Positions 58,911 to 64,000 of a DNA stretch of 64,000 bases are shown here, one piece after another; positions within the stretch are counted from its first letter, which is position 1, and every line of letters begins with the position of its first letter. A model generated the notes under the pieces. It did no database searches, had not been told where the DNA came from, and worked only from the letters and a program-made list of their open reading frames with translations. Made by a program: the position numbers and the translations under genes. Source of the stretch: Ceratobasidium sp. AG-K (Eukaryota > Basidiomycota > Agaricomycetes > Cantharellales > Ceratobasidiaceae); NCBI GenBank assembly GCA_037039685.1, contig JAWNGF010000006.1:248001-312000 (forward strand), given 5' to 3'.

Positions 58911-59243
58911 TTTCAAGCTTCGTTCTATGACATGCTGACAGCTGATCGACAAAAGCTTCTCTAGTTAGTGTACATGTACTATTAGGGTTTGTGTTAGGAA
59001 ATGGAATACGGAGTTATTGAGGCAAGAAAGCAAGGGAGACCGGCGAACTTTTAGAGACTCCCAAGGATGACTGAAACCAAATGTGCATGCGGGAGGTAAA
59101 CTTGAACTAGCGGATTTGATCGGTTTCCGAATATAATCGTGCATAGTTTGTATGTGTCTGCCTCACAAGTTAGTGTTGGCGTGATAGTGCCGATACCAAC
59201 GTAACACTGTAAGTTCGCTGCTGCTGACTTACGTGACTATAGA
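58911..59243. other. spacer
   Basis: No feature seen. The N-terminal part expected for a third MYND copy is missing here. Confidence 0.35.
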
Positions 59244-59951
59244 ATGTGTACTCGTTACTACAAGACATATGAATTAGCGGTGAGGAAAATTACCACCTTT
59301 CGGGCGCATCAGCGCTCGACATCAGACCAGAATTACCCCCTCGCGCAAATAGGCAACTGTCTTTCCGAACTGTCCCGGATCGGGAACAATAGTGTGAAGA
59401 TCGTGGAACTTGAGGACACGCGAACCATATTGAAGGCGTACCTGGGACAGCTCTCGCCAACGGACACACGACTTTATGCACCGTTGGACCTTTCAGTGCC
59501 ACCGCTACTTCTAAGCTCTGCGGTACCTCACCTGGTCGCCGGCTTGGAGGATCTAGTACCCCGGGTGTTCGAGTTAATCTTCGCCAGATTATGGGAGATT
59601 TTGTTGAATGAAGATACATGTATATCTAACCACACATTCATCGGATGCACTAGAATTACATACGACTACCTTGAGTGAGTCTTTACCACTTCTCCATACT
59701 CTCAAGATACTTACTAGTTCATTATTATGATTAGGATGGTTCCCAATTACCCTTCACACGCCCCGGGCTCGCATCGGCTGATTCTACTTGAGATCGTAAA
59801 CGCAATAACCAACAATGACTTTTTGGATCTTGTTGCACGTATCAGGCTCAAGTTGAACCAACTATTTGGGTACCATCAGACGCCCGCGGTGAATTGGCAC
59901 GATTCCTTTAAACGTGGACATACAACTCCTCTGCTTGTTATTCAGAAATGA
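59244..59951 (+). pseudogene. MYND-family copy 3, truncated
   Basis: Two stretches match the middle of the family: VELEDTRTILKAYLGQLSPTDTRLYAPL...VPHLVAGLEDLVPRVFELIFARLWE (59395-59600), and after an intron (about 59674-59736, GTGAGT...GATTAG) a segment HRLILLEIVNAITNNDFLDLVARIRLKLN (59775-59870). The family N-terminus and the whole C-terminal MYND finger are missing, and a decayed trace of the following exon (LTRPTLEKPFRGYAPEW-like) is visible near 60010-60060 in another frame. It is most likely a dead fragment from the same tandem duplication. Confidence 0.65.
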
Positions 59952-60735
59952 ACTGTAATTAATGGAAGGCAATTGAGTGTTTTTTTTTGAGAAGCTCGCT
60001 AAGTTACTAACTCGACCAACCTTGGAGAAACCTTTTCGGGGTTATGCTCCAGAATGGCTAAATTAAAAGCGGCACTTATTCATCAATTTTCATATGGCTT
60101 GTATTTATCAGCCTGAATAAGGGAAGGAGGGATAATAACTCTCAGCGCCCATCCCTGCTTCTGCACGACTGATCCATGCCAAGAAAAATCAGAGCTTTGT
60201 AGATAGGGCACAATGAACAAGCATCGCTCTTACGTGCGCCTATGGCCCCTATTCCACGATAAAGTCCCCTATATCGGCGCATACATCAACTACAATGTGT
60301 CGTTTTGATCAGGTCGCATTGGTCAGTGTATTGGGCATGACGCCCTATGGTGAGCTATGCTGGATGCAGACCAGCCCAAGTCCGGACAAAGCGGAACCAA
60401 GCAGGGAACAAGAGGTGTAGGACTGTAGGCCGAAACACTGCGATGTTCACTCATTTTCACAGCAGCTTTCCCGCTTTTATCTCTCAAGGATATAGGTATT
60501 TGATGTCCAAAAGTGTTCGCAGGGCGTTCGATTTCATTATTACAGTACAAGTCCTGCCTGAATAGCGTATTCCGGATGATGGATGATACTTTGGGCATAT
60601 ACGCGTCCCATCAGATTGCAAAACGTGTGATCCAATATCAGGCACCTGAACTAAGCCTCTATCAAGACGTCGAACTATACTCCGTGCCTAAAACAGGCGC
60701 GTTGAATACTCCGCTTCAACGAACATGAGCATAGC
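59952..60735. other. intergenic
   Basis: Apart from the trace of MYND copy 3 near 60010-60060 nothing is supported. Confidence 0.35.
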
Positions 60736-61327
60736 TTACCACTTCAAGTACCCTATCTTCCACCTTCCGTCTACCTTCCTTAGGCGATATGTATAGTATC
60801 CTGCTGCGCGATGATGATCCTTAATGGCCTGACCTTCGCTTGCAATCGTTGTCACTGCACTCGTTCGTGCGTTGGCACTCATCCCGTCGTCCGAGACGTC
60901 AATGAGAGTGTTGGACGTAACCATCTGCATACCAACGATACTTCCTTGACTCGATAATACGCTTCAACCGACAATTGAGCTCTTGGAAATACTCATGCCG
61001 ACAGTTTAACCGACCTACCTCCGGACCCATTCCGCCTTCCCAACTTTCGTCGTGTGCACGCCAAACCTACCGGAGAACTCTAAGTCTTTTCCTATGCTAA
61101 CAACTAGGCACTCACGCATCGCAGACGCCGTCATCTGTAAAAAATTCCTCAAATTTTGCATCCAATTCGTCCGACTGGCGAGAGAGGGGAGAGAACGCCG
61201 CATCATGTACGTAGATGTATTCGTTCAATAGTCACGCCACGTCCCGTTCGTTTTTGAGTAGCTCAATTTCGCGTTTTAGGGACGAGAGTTCGGCGCGGAG
61301 ATCATTTGCTTGCTCATCGAGTACCAT
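60736..61327 (-). pseudogene. SnoaL-like (NTF2-fold) protein with an in-frame TGA
   Basis: The minus strand from ATG at 61327 encodes a coiled start (DLRAELSSLKREIELLKNERDVA), then TGA at 61232-61234, then continues in the same frame LLNEYIYVHDAAFSP...DELDAKFEEFFTDDGVCDA. After an intron (GTGAGT...CCGGTAG) comes FGVHTTKVGKAEWVRR, and after another SQGSIVGMQMVTSNTLIDVSDDG to GRWKIGYLKW and TAA. This is a SnoaL/NTF2-like domain of the type common in fungi (polyketide cyclase-like fold, varied roles). DV-A-R-LL is usual at the TGA position, so CGA to TGA is the likely change. Everything after it is preserved, so the loss is recent, or read-through occurs. Whether the ATG at 61438 is used instead cannot be told. 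Confidence 0.68.
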
Positions 61328-61702
61328 GGTTGTAGCGGAGCGAAAAACCGCAAGGACGGGTCGTGGTGGGGTAAGAGGCACGCCCGTTGCTGAGGCTGGA
61401 CTCTGAATAGGCGCCAGGATTGGTAAACCGTGGGTCACAATTTCCTAAAATATTACATCCGTCGATACAAATACAGCCAATGCTCCAATGGCAGTCAAAA
61501 AAACAAGCAGAGAACCAGTGATTAACAAAAACATCTGTCCGCCCTCCGTCCTTTTCCAAAGTGTACAAGAGATTATTGGGCGGGATACCCACCCAGCGAT
61601 CCCAAGTATGTATAGTTCTTCCACCAGTCGTCTAACCCATTCATGACATTTATCCTATCCGAACGAGTTAACAACTTTCTCCAGCTCTCGTGATAAAAAG
61701 CC
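61328..61702. other. spacer
   Basis: No feature supported. Confidence 0.4.
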
Positions 61703-64000
61703 TCACCAATGCGCATCCATCCCATCCAAAGGTGGCATCAACTCGGGCGGGACATAGGCCTGATAATCCGTCCCCTCGAGTGGAAAATCAAGGTCCGGAA
61801 ATAGCGCGTTTGCCACCTACTCGGACGTTAACCTTCGAATTTGGATACGAGCAGAAAGTATCGACATACCGATCCTTGAAGATGGCTATCTTCCCCAAGC
61901 AGGGGAACAGGCGACTTGGAAGCCTCGGAATTTCTTACCAGGTGCTTGAAAAACCTAGCGAAATATGATGGAATATCCTTTTCATTTCGGCTTTGTTTTT
62001 CACACGCATCTACCACGGCTTGGAAGAGGTTTATAATTTCGAGTATCATGGGAGGATCGAATCTACTAAGGTGCTATTCATTCCATCATCAGTCTGGTTC
62101 GAAAGCGCAACGTGAAGGTGACAGACCTTGTATAACCAAACACCAGCATATGCCGTCGCAAACGCGATCCCATCCTGAGTATAGGGAATATATCCCCGGG
62201 GAGCCATATCGTCTACCACATGTCGAAGCACCAGCACGGCAGAATCTTTGCATGCGGTCAAAGCAGCTTGCAGGCGTACAGAGTCTTCTGCTGTATGGGA
62301 AGCGGAAAGAGCCGGAAGAGCGAGCATTTGAAGTTCGTTGATGGATAGCTGACTACTAAAATAATAGAAGCGCATGATGGAGCGGGAGACGGGAGCGAGC
62401 CCAGCCGAGGCATCTGTTATGAGAATTGTGAATTGAGATGGGCGGAACCGGAACGTGAGACCCACCTTCTAAAGTCGCCCAAAACTTTGGGGTTCCATCG
62501 AGCATCTTGAACAAATGCCGGATCGTGGCGTCAAATCCACCACCACCTGGTTTTGAGGACATCATGGATGCGCGGGTGGATTGAATTAGGCGGTAAACCA
62601 TTAGGAAGGAGAATGAGCCAGTTAGTTGGGCATCCGCATCTAGTTGAGTTGGGAGTCAGTGTGTGGGGAGCAGCCAACGGGTGAAGCGGTGCTTACAACA
62701 TGGAAACTACAAAAACACCGGTTGGTTAGAAATTATAATTGGGAGTAGGCGCGTTCTTACCTGCGGGTGATCTCTAACCCAACCCTCGACGTCGGGTAAA
62801 TCGTGATCCGGAACCATATTGGGTTTATTCCTCTGCGACCTACAAGACAAACAATACTGTTAACCCCGAGCGTGACGAAACGAACCCAAAATCACGGTAC
62901 TTACGCCGTCGTAAAATCATATACTATCCGGACAAGGTTAAAACCGCATAGCCGGAGACATAAATCCACTCACAAACAAGCTCTACAAAAACGCTCTCTC
63001 AGTCTCGCGTAGGCAGAAGCAAAGGAACAACTCACGTATCCATGTCCTCTCTCGATTCTATTTAACCCCAGACGTTCTTAGATTCACGACTTGATAAATA
63101 TTTTGAAACTCACCAACTGCTTCCTCGCCTCACCCTCCTCACTACTCAAGGTCGCGCCACCTCTAAACTCGTGCAAGTTCAACTCGTACGCCATTCGGAT
63201 TGCCAATCCGACTTTGCGCCAACTGCTTGCATCGTCTGCGTCCTTGTAAAACGTACTCAGCGAGAGCGCTTGGATATACTCTATGTTGCACATGTCGGCG
63301 GCCAGAGCCCGACCAATGAGGGATTGGCTCAGGGCATGACAGGATGCGTGCACACGCGGGAGGAAGAATTTCGAGGACACGGATATAATTGTTGTGTATA
63401 GGACTGTGGAGCGGTGACGCACATAGGGTGCGGTGTGGAGCCGAGGGTCGAGTAAACCGATTATCGGGTTGAGGTGAGCAAAATATCTAACCAACGGATT
63501 AGATCTTCGGAAATAGCTCAAAAACGGAGTAATGAAACGTACGAATAAAACAACGAATCAACCTCGGATTCGTTGACGTACTCCGCCTGGACCGGGTCTT
63601 CGAAACGGTCAACTGGAGAGAGGCCAAACATGTAGGTGGTGAGACTTGGGTTGGGTGGAGCAGGAGAGTGGGTATCGGACATGATGTTGGCGAGGGTATA
63701 CATTTTTACATCGTCCCGCGAGTTTTTGCGCACCAGGTCGCGAAAACTTGCATCACTGGAGCTCACAGTGAGCGAAGGCGAGGCCGCCGTTCCTCCTATG
63801 GAATACCGTTAGTTTTTTCTCAACTAAAAATGCCAAACTGAAAGCACATACCATACGACGGCGTCGATGACGTACCTACGAGCGGTCGGACGGCCCGATG
63901 TTCGATGGGTCGAGGAGCGCGAGTCTCAAGTAAAGATGGAAATTCGGGCTGATCTGTGGGTGTCGGCCGCGTCTGCGGAGTCGTTCGGGGTACTTTGGTC
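61703..64000 (-). CDS. fungal-specific transcription factor (fungal_trans domain), N-terminus outside window
   Basis: Minus-strand multi-exon gene entering from the right edge (exon >64000-63852, then 63795 onward) and ending with TGA at 61703-61705. The fungal transcription factor middle-homology region is clear: FAHLNPIIGLLDPRLHT (joined across an intron whose donor GTACGT follows a TTC codon), TTIISVSSKFFLPRVH, YIQALSLSTFYKDADDASSWRKVGLAIRMAYELNLH, NRERTWI, NKPNMVPDHDLPDVEGWVRDHPQ. The C-terminal half holds helical segments and ends FPLEGTDYQAYVPPELMPPLDGMDAHW. Such proteins normally have an N-terminal Zn2Cys6 DNA-binding domain, which would lie beyond the window and is not seen. Targets are unknown. 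Confidence 0.8.

Overview
The window is eukaryotic, fungal DNA. Genes are broken by many short introns (about 40-135 nt, GT-AG with CTAAC/CTGAC-like branch sites), spacers are short, and the gene families are those of Agaricomycetes: N-anchored P450s, small TKL kinases, MYND proteins, a UMTA-type methyltransferase, a DUF6593-like protein and a fungal_trans-type transcription factor. The mix suggests a Ceratobasidiaceae/Rhizoctonia-type basidiomycete; that placement is inference. Most entries below are exon models I joined by hand from splice signals and paralogue comparison.

Layout. 0-4.2 kb: two related proteins, the second starting with an RNase H1 N-terminal (viroplasmin-like) domain. 5.2-16.9 kb (minus): two paralogous P450 genes. 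The first carries an intact Copia retrotransposon (5543-10449) inside the intron that splits its heme loop. The second has a nonsense codon. 19.3 kb: a small secreted protein. 24-25.3 kb: a methyltransferase. 26.1-35.3 kb: three tandem poly(A)-polymerase paralogues, all lacking catalytic aspartates, with a remnant of the neighbouring phosphodiesterase gene between copies 2 and 3. 35.5-37.9 kb: the intact NPP-type phosphodiesterase. 38.7-39.8 kb: a DUF6593-like protein and a Costars protein. 40.6-46.1 kb (minus): a protein kinase whose N-terminal part is spread over 40 consecutive 3-nt exons. 47.4-51.0 kb: a secreted S9-type hydrolase. 51.2-54.0 kb: a secreted histidine-rich protein. 54.7-60 kb: three MYND-family copies, one with 24 GACACT repeats. 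60.7-61.3 kb: a SnoaL-like gene with a nonsense codon. 61.7 kb to the end: a fungal transcription factor, cut by the window edge.

The most striking observation is the minus-strand stretch 42.3-46.1 kb. It holds no long open frame. Instead, 40 times in a row, an acceptor AG is followed exactly three bases later by a donor (GT, once GC), with 51-135 nt introns between. The 40 triplets contain no stop in frame 0 and join in phase to ordinary exons of a kinase with all catalytic motifs. Two other themes run through the window. Both P450 genes need a 2-nt exon. Several paralogues are broken by CpG-to-TpG/CpA transitions (CGA to TGA stops, a lost donor, a lost heme-loop arginine), consistent with methyl-CpG decay of duplicated genes.
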